DNA from: an uncultured Bacteroidia bacterium
GTDB taxonomy: Bacteria > Bacteroidota > Bacteroidia > NS11-12g > UBA9320
Assembly (NCBI GenBank): GCA_905478335.1
Contig: CAJQIC010000017.1
Coordinates: 21,197 to 85,196, forward strand
DNA length: 64,000 bases
Reading direction: 5' to 3'
Part shown: one piece after another, positions 38,925-48,400 of the stretch
How positions within the stretch are numbered: position 1 is the stretch's first letter
How the letters are laid out: every line of letters begins with the position of its first letter
Made by a program: the position numbers and the translations under genes
The notes under the pieces: model-generated
What the model was told of the DNA's origin: nothing
What the model saw: only the letters and a program-made list of their open reading frames with translations
Databases searched by the model: none

Positions 38925-39917
38925 ATGCAAAGTAATGCACGGAAGTCTCACCAAACTCGGTTTGTTGAATATCTCAAATCCAGCATAGCAAATCATAAAT
39001 TGTTAGCAATAGAGTTGGCTGAAATGTTATCTATTTCAAAGGATAGTGCTTACAGAAGGTTACGTAATGAAACACCTCTAACCATTGACGAGGCAATGAT
39101 TATTTGTGATAGATTTAAAATAGATCTTACACTTTTTTTCGAATACAAGTACCAGACGATTCCTTTTAAGTTCAATAAGCTATATAGCGGAAATAAAGAC
39201 TTAAGTTCCTATTTGGATGGCATTAATGAGATGATGGACGCTGGTTTGGCTAGTAACGCTAAGGTTACTTTCGCTGCTGAAGATATCCCAGTGTTTCACC
39301 ATTTTGCCTATCCCAATTTGGCGGGGTTTAAAATGTTTTACTGGCAAAAAGCAGTTCTAAACGATGACAGTTTAATTGGGCACCAATACAGCTTGGATGA
39401 GATGCATCCTGACTTATTGGAGAAGGCGTCTAGGATTGTAACAAAGTACAATCAACTGATTAGTGAAGAGATTTGGACCGTTGATTCAATCCACTCTACC
39501 TTAAGTCAGATATTATATTTCGCAGAGTCTGGTCAGTTTACGTCAACCGAGTATGCGTTAGAAGTTTTGAGCGATGTCAAAATCATGGTGGAAGACTTGA
39601 TGAAGAAGGCTGAAAGGAGCTCGAAAACCCTTGATGAGGCAAAAAACTTTGTCTTATACAATAGCGAGGTGCGTATTGGGAATAATTCCATTCTACTTCA
39701 AACGGATACTGCGTCTCGTGTTTTTATTAGTCACAACACGTTTAATTCCATTAGTACAGACAATGAGAGTTTTTGTGATGAGACGGCATTGTGGATGCAG
39801 AACTTAATTCGTAAGTCAACACCTATTAATGACGTCAGCGAAAAGCATCGATTCCAGTTTTTTAGATCCTTATTTGAGAAAATTGATGAGGCCAAACAAA
39901 AAGTGTTGCTTGCGTAA
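38925..39917 (+). CDS. HTH protein with long C-terminal domain, probable regulator
   Basis: 330 aa. The N-terminus (about 10-70) is a helix-turn-helix of the XRE/Cro type: LAIELAEMLSISKDSAYRRLRNETPLTIDEAMIICDRF. The remaining 260 residues are helical and not recognised; they contain FHHFAYPNLAGFKMFYWQK and several acidic helices, perhaps a sensor or dimerisation region. The same layout (HTH plus about 250 aa) occurs in uncharacterised Bacteroidota regulators. It is divergent from the secreted protein gene at 37682-38761. Confidence 0.72.
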   Translation: MQSNARKSHQTRFVEYLKSSIANHKLLAIELAEMLSISKDSAYRRLRNETPLTIDEAMIICDRFKIDLTLFFEYKYQTIPFKFNKLYSGNKDLSSYLDGINEMMDAGLASNAKVTFAAEDIPVFHHFAYPNLAGFKMFYWQKAVLNDDSLIGHQYSLDEMHPDLLEKASRIVTKYNQLISEEIWTVDSIHSTLSQILYFAESGQFTSTEYALEVLSDVKIMVEDLMKKAERSSKTLDEAKNFVLYNSEVRIGNNSILLQTDTASRVFISHNTFNSISTDNESFCDETALWMQNLIRKSTPINDVSEKHRFQFFRSLFEKIDEAKQKVLLA

Positions 39918-39965
39918 TGCACAAAATGAGTTTGATTATGTTATGATTTATAGCAAATTTGTTTT

Positions 39966-41180
39966 ATGACTGCCTATCAATTAATTATTGCGGGTTCACT
40001 CGCCATCATAGCATCGTATCTGTTCAGTGAGTTCAGCAAACGAACCAGTATACCTTCTGTGTTAATGTTGATTGGAGCCGGAGCGATCTTAGGCCAATTT
40101 TACACCATTGACACAACGAGTTTGGCCCAGCCGTTAGAGGTTTTGGGTATCGTTGGTTTAATTATGATTGTACTGGAAGGAGCTCTAGACTTGGAATTGA
40201 GTAAAGAGCGGATACCATTAATAAAGAAGTCCTTTGGTATGGCGGCTTTAGGATTGGTAGGTTCTGTTCTTGTAATTGCCTTTTTGCTTTATTTCGTTTT
40301 TGACATGGAAATTGGGTCAGCATTTTTATATGCAACACCGCTGTCGGTGATTAGTAGTGCTATTGTGATACCAAGTGTTGAACAACTAAGGCCAGACAAA
40401 AAAGAGTTTTTGATTTATGAAAGTTGTATTTCGGATATCCTCGGTATCATGTTGTTTTACTTTATCATTGGGATGCTACAAAACCCAGATCCCGTGCAAG
40501 AAGTAACCAATTTTTCCTTGAAGTTGCTGGTAACGATTGTTATATCTATACTGACTAGTTTTGGCTTAATATTTTTATTTAAGTTCATAAAAACAAAGGT
40601 TAAAATCTTTCTATTTCTAGCCATTTTAATGGGCCTTTACGCGATAGAGAAAAGCCTTCACCTGAGTCCATTGATTTTAATATTGATCTTTGGTTTGATG
40701 CTTAAAAATAACCAACTCGTTTTTAGAGGTGCTTTGGCAAACCGAATAAGTAAAATGGAACTTAAGCTTATGGAGCATAATTTTCATATCATCACGAGAG
40801 AAACGGCCTTTGTGTTGCGTACTTTTTTCTTTCTTGTATTCGGGATGTCAATGGTATTGTCAAGTCTTCTTGACGTGAAAGCATTGATTTTGAGTATCGT
40901 TATTACGAGTATGATGTTCTTGGTGCGTTGGCTGCTATTAAAGGTGTTTGGTAAAGGGGTCGGGAAGCCACTTCTTGCAGTTGCGCCACGTGGATTAATA
41001 ACCGTATTGTTGTTCTACTCGATTCCATCGGATTTGATATCCACAGCATTCCCTGAAAGTGTCATATTGTATGTAGTCATTTTTACCAGTTTAATCATGA
41101 CTTTTGGTTTGATTAAGAATCAGAAGGTTACAAGTCAATCTCAACGAGATAAAGACGAGATAATCGAGGCGGTTGGGTAG
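39966..41180 (+). CDS. Cation:proton antiporter (CPA family)
   Basis: 404 aa with about 11-12 TM helices. Family landmarks are FSKRTSIPSVLMLIGAGAIL (about 22-41), GLIMIVLEGALDLEL (about 64-78), the unwound-helix region SVISSAIVIPSVEQL (about 125-139) and ESCISDILGIMLFYF (about 150-164). The last holds S-D where many CPA1 members have N-D and CPA2 members D-D. No RCK domain follows. It exchanges Na+ or K+ for H+ across the inner membrane and could use a proton gradient, including one from proteorhodopsin (inference). Confidence 0.87.
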   Translation: MTAYQLIIAGSLAIIASYLFSEFSKRTSIPSVLMLIGAGAILGQFYTIDTTSLAQPLEVLGIVGLIMIVLEGALDLELSKERIPLIKKSFGMAALGLVGSVLVIAFLLYFVFDMEIGSAFLYATPLSVISSAIVIPSVEQLRPDKKEFLIYESCISDILGIMLFYFIIGMLQNPDPVQEVTNFSLKLLVTIVISILTSFGLIFLFKFIKTKVKIFLFLAILMGLYAIEKSLHLSPLILILIFGLMLKNNQLVFRGALANRISKMELKLMEHNFHIITRETAFVLRTFFFLVFGMSMVLSSLLDVKALILSIVITSMMFLVRWLLLKVFGKGVGKPLLAVAPRGLITVLLFYSIPSDLISTAFPESVILYVVIFTSLIMTFGLIKNQKVTSQSQRDKDEIIEAVG

Positions 41181-41264
41181 AATATTCTAACATTTCTGAA
41201 AGTTTTGTAGCATCTGATGCAACTTTTCAAGAGGGTTTCAGACTAATAATTGAAAAGATTTTCG

Positions 41265-41272
41265 TATATTTG
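41265..41272 (+). promoter_or_regulatory. -7 box TATATTTG of the DUF1501 operon
   Basis: Exact TAnnTTTG match 24 bases before the first ATG (41297) of the six-gene operon. No good -33 TTG at the right distance. Confidence 0.45.
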
Positions 41273-41296
41273 GTTTAATACTATTGCTACTTCAAC

Positions 41297-42229
41297 ATGT
41301 CGTGTACCTCTAATTCTTTTATAAAATGGGTTTTTTGCGTAGTCATTTTGGCTACGGTTTTTGTTTCATGCAAAAAAACGGAAGACAAAAATTTTGATAA
41401 TAACACGGCTATTTCTCCGCACCGCATCTCGACCATCAAAATTGAAGGCTATGTAACGCGTGTATTTATTGATTTAATAGGTAGAACGCCACTCGAAACC
41501 GAATTGGCCTTCGAAACGGACCTGCTCAAAGAAAAAAATTTGAGTAAAGAAAGTCGTGAGGCGCTTGTTGCAAAATTGCAAACGGATTCTACTGAAGTTG
41601 TCGGAGACTCAAGCTACGAAATTGCATATGGCGAGCGTTTGTATATCATCATCAAATCAAGGATGGTTGAGGGAGCAGAAACACCTTCATTTACAAGGCA
41701 TATTGGCAATGCAAACAACTCTTTAAGGCAAGGAAGACTTTTGGGGGATTCTATTCGCGTTTTTGCGGCACTTGATAAAATAAAGCGCAACCAAGAGGTC
41801 ATTGACGCTAAGTATGAATTTAGAAATCAAGAAATTACACTGAATGAAGTGTTTGCACGGATGCTGAACAATAATGTCTATGACGAAATAAATATGAATA
41901 CGTTCAATTTTGTTAATGCGTCATTTGACGATTTGTTTTATCGGTTTCCAACACAAACTGAATTTGACATTGCGTTTAACATAATAGAGAAAAATGAAGT
42001 CGGGCCACTTTTTGGTGGTTTTGCTGCCACAAAAGGGGAATACTGCAAGTTGTTGACCGAATCGGATGAGTTTTATGAAGGGCTTATACGCTGGACCTAC
42101 TTAACCTTGCTTGATCGAGACCCTACTACATCAGAAGTGTCTAGTCATTTTCAAACGCTCCAGAGCACACAAGACTTTAGAAACCTTCAAAAAGAAATCA
42201 TAATAACAGATGAGTATGCAGATTTTTAA
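41297..42229 (+). CDS. Lipoprotein with DUF1549-like N-terminal segment
   Basis: 310 aa. Signal sequence with lipobox VFVSC (Cys at about 26). After a short linker comes ITRVFIDL-type text, here YVTRVFIDLIGRTPLETELAFE (about 52-73). This resembles the start of DUF1549 (RxYLDLTGLPPTxEE) from planctomycete-style clusters. Near the C-terminus is WTYLTLLDRDPTTSEV (about 271-286), a second copy-like segment. No other domain is seen. First gene of an operon; its end overlaps the next start by 20 bases. Confidence 0.75.
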   Translation: MSCTSNSFIKWVFCVVILATVFVSCKKTEDKNFDNNTAISPHRISTIKIEGYVTRVFIDLIGRTPLETELAFETDLLKEKNLSKESREALVAKLQTDSTEVVGDSSYEIAYGERLYIIIKSRMVEGAETPSFTRHIGNANNSLRQGRLLGDSIRVFAALDKIKRNQEVIDAKYEFRNQEITLNEVFARMLNNNVYDEINMNTFNFVNASFDDLFYRFPTQTEFDIAFNIIEKNEVGPLFGGFAATKGEYCKLLTESDEFYEGLIRWTYLTLLDRDPTTSEVSSHFQTLQSTQDFRNLQKEIIITDEYADF

Positions 42230-42713
42230 GAACAAGTATATTTTAGGTTTGGCAGTCGCTTTCATCAGCCTAGCATCTTGTAAAAAAGATGTTATTGCTA
42301 CTTACGATGTAAACGACGTCGATATTGAAGATAAAAGCCTGATTAAAGACAGGTCTAAATCGAATAAGCAGTTTATTTCCATTCTGTATACAACGCTGCA
42401 TCAAAAAGCAATATCCAGTAATCAATTGATCCGCACAGAGCGTGTTATTGAATCATTCGGTGACAAAGCATTGATTAACGAGGTTATTGTGAGCAACTAC
42501 ATGAATAGTGGGAATGTTGTGATGCCAACAAACGATGAAATGAGGGCGGATTTAGATACGTTTATTACAGATACGTATAAGTTGTTTTTCGTTCGAATAC
42601 CCACAGAAATTGAAAAGGCATTTTTCGTTAATTATATAGAAGCGAACCCGAATATTACACCCGAGTTGGTGTATACGGCATTTGCTTCTGCAGATGAGTA
42701 CCAGTTTTATTAA
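42210..42713 (+). CDS. Small lipoprotein in the DUF1501 operon
   Basis: 167 aa (or 165 from the ATG at 42216). Lipobox LASC (Cys at about 24) after a typical hydrophobic stretch. The mature part is helical with IRTERVIESFGDKALINEV (roughly 75-95) and FFVRIPTEIEKAFFVNYIE (about 127-145), the latter echoing the RxPTxxE motif of the preceding lipoprotein, so the two may be distant relatives. Unknown function; 8 bases before the DUF1501 gene. Confidence 0.72.
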   Translation: MSMQIFKNKYILGLAVAFISLASCKKDVIATYDVNDVDIEDKSLIKDRSKSNKQFISILYTTLHQKAISSNQLIRTERVIESFGDKALINEVIVSNYMNSGNVVMPTNDEMRADLDTFITDTYKLFFVRIPTEIEKAFFVNYIEANPNITPELVYTAFASADEYQFY

Positions 42714-42721
42714 GTCGCATT

Positions 42722-44068
42722 ATGGAAAGAAGAGAATTTGTTAAAAAAGTAGGACTGACAGCGGCAGGAAGCGCTGCATTCCCCTATATACTGCCATCAG
42801 GTAGATTGTTTGCAAAAACAAATGCAGAACTCGCAGATCATGTGATTTATGTATTGTTTGCAGGAGGCGTGCGACAGCAAGAATCCGTATTGCAACAATA
42901 TCTGTCTGGTAGCCAAGGTGTAGACATTGGTGGCAACATTATGTACAACATGTTTAATGGGACGGCACCTGACAAAAAGATTGTTTACGGCACAACGCCA
43001 GCCAATGAGCCAACAGGTAGCTTGCCAATTCCAAAACTATTGACCAATACGCTGCAGTCGCAAGGCTTATTGTTTCCAGAAGTTGAAGCAGTGAATGGCG
43101 GACATTATGGTGGATTAAATTCATTGTTAACGGGCAGTCGTTCATTAGCACAAGGATTAAAAGTGAGACCCAATTCACCCACCATTTTCGAATATTTGAG
43201 GAGACACAGAGGGTTTAAAGCTTCTGATGTATGGTTTGTAGGTTCTGGTATTGGGAATTCGTTTCCATTACTAAACTCAAGTAACCACGAGATGTACGGT
43301 ACAGAGTATGGGGCGAATTTCGTCGCGCCTAGTATTACGTTTGGCAACGAGGGCTTAGACGTCTTAAGTAATGCGAAAGTGTATCATCCGGATGAAGAGC
43401 TCGAACCCATTCAAAAAATGCGAGAATTCTTAAACAATTCGTTTAGAATCAAAAACGGGGAAGTGCAAGGAATCCGCAACGGAGAGGATGAAAAGGAAAA
43501 CATTAAAAAATTCATTCGAGAGATGTTTACCAAAAAGCAAACAGGTGGGTTGGCTGGTCCTCCAGCTGGAAGCGGTGGTGATTTGAGAACCCTTGCTTAT
43601 GCAGCAGAGGTAATGAAATACTTTAAGCCAAAAATTACGGTAGTCAACCTTGCGAATGTAGATGGTTGTCACTCTAATTTTTCCGGATACCTAAGAGCAT
43701 TACACCGGGCAGACCATGGTGTTGGCTGGTTATGGGACTACATTCAAAAGGAAATTCCTGAAATGGCAGGGAAAACAATTATGTTGGCTACGCCGGAATG
43801 TGGAAGAAACTTAAACCCAAATCCAATTCAAGACGAAAATGATTGGTATGGCTACGACCATAGTGGTGATGCCAATACGAGACGTGTATGGAGTTTAATG
43901 GCGGGCCCAAATGTGCCGTCCAATATGGTTGTTGGTAGCGAATCAAATCAGATTGGTTTAACGACAGACAACGTATTAACCGTTGCAGACATATTTGGAA
44001 TTAAAGATGCTGTGTTAAATGCAGGTTTCGTAAACCCAGGTTCAAAATCATTATTTGATAGAATATGA
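42722..44068 (+). CDS. DUF1501 family exported protein
   Basis: 448 aa. A Tat-like N-terminus MERREFVKKVGLTAAGSAAF suggests export in folded form. DUF1501 features are FAGGVRQQE (about 41-50), NGGHYGGLNSLLTGSRS (about 124-140), NVDGCHSNFSGYLRALH (about 315-331), ATPECGRNLNPNP (about 352-364) and YGYDHSGDANTRRVWSLMAG (about 374-393). The family has a sulfatase/alkaline-phosphatase-like fold and is usually encoded beside DUF1549/DUF1553 or DUF1800 proteins; activity is unproven. The stop overlaps the next ATG by 4 bases. Confidence 0.87.
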   Translation: MERREFVKKVGLTAAGSAAFPYILPSGRLFAKTNAELADHVIYVLFAGGVRQQESVLQQYLSGSQGVDIGGNIMYNMFNGTAPDKKIVYGTTPANEPTGSLPIPKLLTNTLQSQGLLFPEVEAVNGGHYGGLNSLLTGSRSLAQGLKVRPNSPTIFEYLRRHRGFKASDVWFVGSGIGNSFPLLNSSNHEMYGTEYGANFVAPSITFGNEGLDVLSNAKVYHPDEELEPIQKMREFLNNSFRIKNGEVQGIRNGEDEKENIKKFIREMFTKKQTGGLAGPPAGSGGDLRTLAYAAEVMKYFKPKITVVNLANVDGCHSNFSGYLRALHRADHGVGWLWDYIQKEIPEMAGKTIMLATPECGRNLNPNPIQDENDWYGYDHSGDANTRRVWSLMAGPNVPSNMVVGSESNQIGLTTDNVLTVADIFGIKDAVLNAGFVNPGSKSLFDRI

Positions 44069-45012
44069 GGAAGGCAACAGTATCATTTCTCCTCGGCACT
44101 GCATTGCTATTCGGATGCAATAGTTCAGACCCTGACGTAACCAATCCGTATGATAACCAAACGGTAGGGCAAGAGCATGCAAAGGTTGATGGATCAAAGG
44201 CAGACTTAGACCGCAATACGATTGAAGGAATTCATGCGAACATCTTCCTGCCAACTTGCGCAAATTCAGGTTGTCATGACGGTAATTTTGAGCCAGACTT
44301 CAGAACCATAGAATCTTCATACAACACCTTAATTGGTCAACCCATTATCAAACAAGATGACATGAACCCACTTACAGCAAGAGTTACGCCAGGTAACGCT
44401 TCAACAAGTATGCTTGTTAGGAGAATGTTGGTTGACATTAATGGCAATTCCGGAACCATGCCAATTCTGGCAGATCCAGACAGCGATTGGCCTCAGAAGA
44501 AAGACGAATACATAAAGAACATAGAGACCTGGATTGATAATGGAGCGCTTAATCAAAATGGGGAAGTGCCTACGGCATCAAACTATCCAGTTCAGCTTAA
44601 TGGGATTATAGCAAAAGTTAATGGAAGTATTGTGTCTCGGAACGGAATATACAAATCAATGAATATACCCGCTGGAGCGTCAAGTGTTGAAATTTGGGTG
44701 TCTTTTGAGGATGACGGACTAACGCCTGATCAACTTACCAATGTTTCGGTTGACGTGTCAATTATGGCGAACGATTTTGATAGCACAAATATGACCACCT
44801 TGGTGTATACTGGTAGCCCAGAAACGGCCAAAGGGTATTTTGGGGACGACGAATCGTTCTACCACCGAGCTACCGTATCATTAGCAAATTGGCAAAGTGG
44901 GGATGTGATTTGGTTAAGGACACATGTTTCTGATGGTGTCAATTCGAGTGAGGCGCCAAATGACAATTCGCTGTTCAGAGCAAAAGAATACGCAACCTTA
45001 AAATTGAAATAA
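44065..45012 (+). CDS. Lipoprotein with cytochrome c-like CX4CH motif
   Basis: 315 aa. Lipobox LLFGC (Cys18). The segment FLPTCANSGCHDGNFEPDF (about 67-85) has Cys-x4-Cys-His, a variant heme-binding motif. RVTPGNASTSMLVRRM and GTMPILADP (about 112-138) then provide a possible axial Met, and IKNIETWIDNGA closes the domain as in cytochrome c-like PSCyt1 proteins. The C-terminal half (about 175-315) is a beta-sandwich with INGHD-free but Gly-rich strands, perhaps carbohydrate or heme-partner binding. Redox function inferred from motif only. Confidence 0.78.
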   Translation: MRKATVSFLLGTALLFGCNSSDPDVTNPYDNQTVGQEHAKVDGSKADLDRNTIEGIHANIFLPTCANSGCHDGNFEPDFRTIESSYNTLIGQPIIKQDDMNPLTARVTPGNASTSMLVRRMLVDINGNSGTMPILADPDSDWPQKKDEYIKNIETWIDNGALNQNGEVPTASNYPVQLNGIIAKVNGSIVSRNGIYKSMNIPAGASSVEIWVSFEDDGLTPDQLTNVSVDVSIMANDFDSTNMTTLVYTGSPETAKGYFGDDESFYHRATVSLANWQSGDVIWLRTHVSDGVNSSEAPNDNSLFRAKEYATLKLK

Positions 45013-45015
45013 CCA

Positions 45016-45462
45016 ATGCAAAAGCTACTATATCTCACGACTATGCTTGTGCTTTCCTTGGGTTGCACGGAGGTAACACTTGTTGAGAAGCCTTCAGGGC
45101 CACCAATTATCGAATATGTGGACATTCAACCCCGCGTGGTGAGCGAGTTTCAGGATTCTATATTGATTACTTTTAAGTATTCAGACCCAGACGGAGATCT
45201 AGGTTTTGAAAATCCAGATATTAAACCACTTGGAATTCATGATTTGAGGCTTGAAACTTCTGACTTTCAGCATGTCGGATTGCTGGCGCCAATAGACGCC
45301 AATGTTGATATAGCTGGAGAGTTAACCGTAAAACTTAAAAACACCTTTTTGTTGGGTTCCAGTGAAAATGAGTTAACCACTTACGAACTCATCTTTACCG
45401 ACCGTGCAGGAAATGCGAGTAACCCAATACAGACCGATCAAATAAGTATAATCCGCCGTTGA
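45016..45462 (+). CDS. Small lipoprotein in the DUF1501 operon
   Basis: 148 aa. Lipobox LSLGC (Cys at about 17). The mature part is an all-beta domain with FKYSDPDGDLGFENPD (about 54-69), an Asp-rich loop that could bind Ca, and ends ELIFTDRAGNASNPIQTDQI, a pattern seen in cadherin-like or PKD-like surface domains. No defined family. Four bases after the cytochrome-like gene; its stop overlaps the TTG start of the next gene. Confidence 0.7.
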   Translation: MQKLLYLTTMLVLSLGCTEVTLVEKPSGPPIIEYVDIQPRVVSEFQDSILITFKYSDPDGDLGFENPDIKPLGIHDLRLETSDFQHVGLLAPIDANVDIAGELTVKLKNTFLLGSSENELTTYELIFTDRAGNASNPIQTDQISIIRR

Positions 45463-48400
45463 AGCAACTGTTTACTATAGTATCATTTTTCGCTTTTGCC
45501 TTGACCAGCTTTGCGCAAAACGACTTTTACATGAGTAATGCAAAAGTGAGTGATTGTAAGGGTAATTTCTTTGATAGTGACAATGGCAGTACATCGCTGG
45601 ATTATGATCACAACGAAGACTATATTTTTACGATTTGCGTGCCTGGAGCAGAGAGTATAACGTTGAGCTTTTCGGCGTTTTGTACCGAGGCAGATTTGGA
45701 CTATCTGATTTTGTATGATGGAAAAGATACGACAGCGAACAAACTAAGCGGAAAGATTTCCGGATCAAGGACACCAGGCTCATACACAACCACAGATTCG
45801 TGTTTGACCATTTATTTCCATAGTGATGCAAGTAAGTATTGTGATGGATGGGAAGCAAGTTGGACAACTAAAGTTATTCCAATATTGCCGCCAAAAATTA
45901 TGCCACCTACGGTAAGTTGTGAAGATTCTAAAGTGGGAATCAAGCTTGACCAAAAGTGGAATTGCGATTCATTATCGGGGTCTAATTTTACCCTTACTGG
46001 GCCGATTAACCCGGGGTTGACCCTGACACCCGTGAATTGTGATGCCAATAACGAAACAGACACATTTGTATTGAACGTAACGCCAATGTTGGACCGTAGT
46101 GGGACGTACACCGTTGAGTTTGATGCCATCAAATACGATCGATGCGATTCTGCTTGGACGCTGCATGCAGATACGACGTTCGATATCACGAATTGCCCGA
46201 TTTATGTGAACTTACTTGCTGATCCAGATACGGTATGTAATGGAACCTGTACGGAGATAACCGCTGAAGTAACAGGAGGGGATTCTAGCTTATATGTATT
46301 CAATTGGTCGACAGGAATAAACGGGACGTTTGGACCACACACGTATTGTCCATTGGTGTCTGGTTGGGTGAAATTGACCGTTTCTGACGGAATTTCAATC
46401 CCAGGTACAGATTCAATTTGGATAGAAGTTGTGAGCCCACCTGTGGCTCGTGGGGACACCACCGTATGTGAAGCCGCCAATGCGTTTAATTTAACAGCAA
46501 CACCTTTAGGGGGTTATTGGACTGGAAATGGAATTACGGATTCCGCAACTGGATTGTTTGATCCGCCAACAGCAGGGGCTGGTTCTCATCAAGAAATTTA
46601 TCACTTTGCTGGATGCACAGACACTACTATAGTGAATGTTATCGCATTTGACGCGGGACCTCCAGATGCATCATGTCCTGGCTTGTCTCCATTTCAAGTG
46701 ACTGGAGCTAATCCAGCCGGCGGCATTTGGTCCGGACCGAATATCGATAGCACAGGTTTGTTTAACCCTGTTGATACGGGTTCTTATTTGGTGACATACA
46801 CATGGAATGGTTGTTCGGATACAAAAAGGATAAATGTGTTTCCAGTATTTGCACAAGAATTTGACACCGTTTGCCAATCAACAGATTCGATATTACTTAA
46901 CTTCAGTCCGATTGGAGGAGTATGGTCTGGTAGAGGATTTAATGATACAAGGTCAGGCTGGTTTGTGCCCAGGCTAGCAGGCTCAGGCAACAGGCAAGTA
47001 ATATATAATGCAAATGGTTGTAGGGACACAACCTGGGTGTATGTGAAACCCATTAGTGCAAGGGGCAATCAAATTCTGTGTCCGGACGGTGGTAATGGAT
47101 TTACCTATGCTGGTTGGCCTGCGGGCGGTTACTGGGTAGGGCGTGGAATTGTAGACTCCATCACTGGAGAATACGATGCTTCGTTTGTTTACACCATAAA
47201 CCGTACTTCGTACAACGATACGATGTACTACCACCTTAATGGTTGTGTGGATGAAAAGATAATGTACGTGCGACCAACACGGGTGTATAACGACACCTTG
47301 AAGTTTTGTATCGAGGACCCAAGATTGTTGCTTAACTGGTCAAGTGCACGACGCACGCCTGGCGGAGGTAGATGGACTGGAGCCGGAATTTCTGGTAATT
47401 ATTTTACTCCGGTTGTGGCAGGAAGAGGTGTACACAAATTGTATTATGATGCCTACGGATGTAGAGACAGCTTAATTATGGTTGTTCACCCTCAGTCCAA
47501 TATCCAACAAGATACTTTGCTGTGTGAAACGGACCCATCGATAATTTTATTTGCAGAACAATCAGGAGGTTATTTTACTGGGCCAGGGATATTGGACAGT
47601 ATTTTAGGAAGATTTGATCCAGGAACTGCTGGCGTAGGGACGCACAGATTGTATTATTTCTCACGTTATGGTTGCATAGACTCCTGTGAAATTGAGGTTG
47701 GAGCAAGACCTATTGCACGTATTGCTCAGTACCAACCCTTTTATTGTTTTAGTGATACGACGCTCATCTTTTCTGGGACACCTTTTGGGGGGACTTGGAC
47801 AGGTACAACCTTCGGTGATAGTCTGTTTAATCCGAACCTTTCCGGTTCAGGTAATCATAAAATATTGTATCGCTTCGGTACCGCAACGTGTTATACAACA
47901 GATAGTGCCTTTATTGATGTGTTAGACACCTTAAAAGGAAGTTTTACCTACGACGATGATTCGTTGTGTTATGGTGAGCAAGCGACACTGATTGCAGGAG
48001 GATTGCGTGGAGCAAATACGAGTTATGCCTATAATTGGTCGGCATCTACCTCTACTGATCGTAATGTCTTTGTTCGGCCACCAAATACACAATGGGTGCA
48101 TGTTGTGATTAGCGATGGTTGTTCAGACTCTTATAGCGATAGTGTATACATTCATGTGTTTCCTAAAATTGAAACGGATGCCATCACTTCAGATTCGCAG
48201 TGTTATGGAACAGTCGGGTTTGCAGAATTACAACCTAGATTAGCCGATCCGTACAGTGTAAGGTGGTTTACCACACCGCCGCGGTTTACCAATAGGATAA
48301 GTGCACAGGTAGCAACAACGTATGATTTTAGGATACAGAATTTAAATACGAAATGTACCCTTGATTCAGGCATTTATATTCCATCCTATCCGCGGATTAA

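Noticed and set aside
41181..41264. AGAATATTCT palindrome after the antiporter gene as a terminator or operator
   Set aside because: Too short, no T tract and no second copy; chance in AT-rich DNA.
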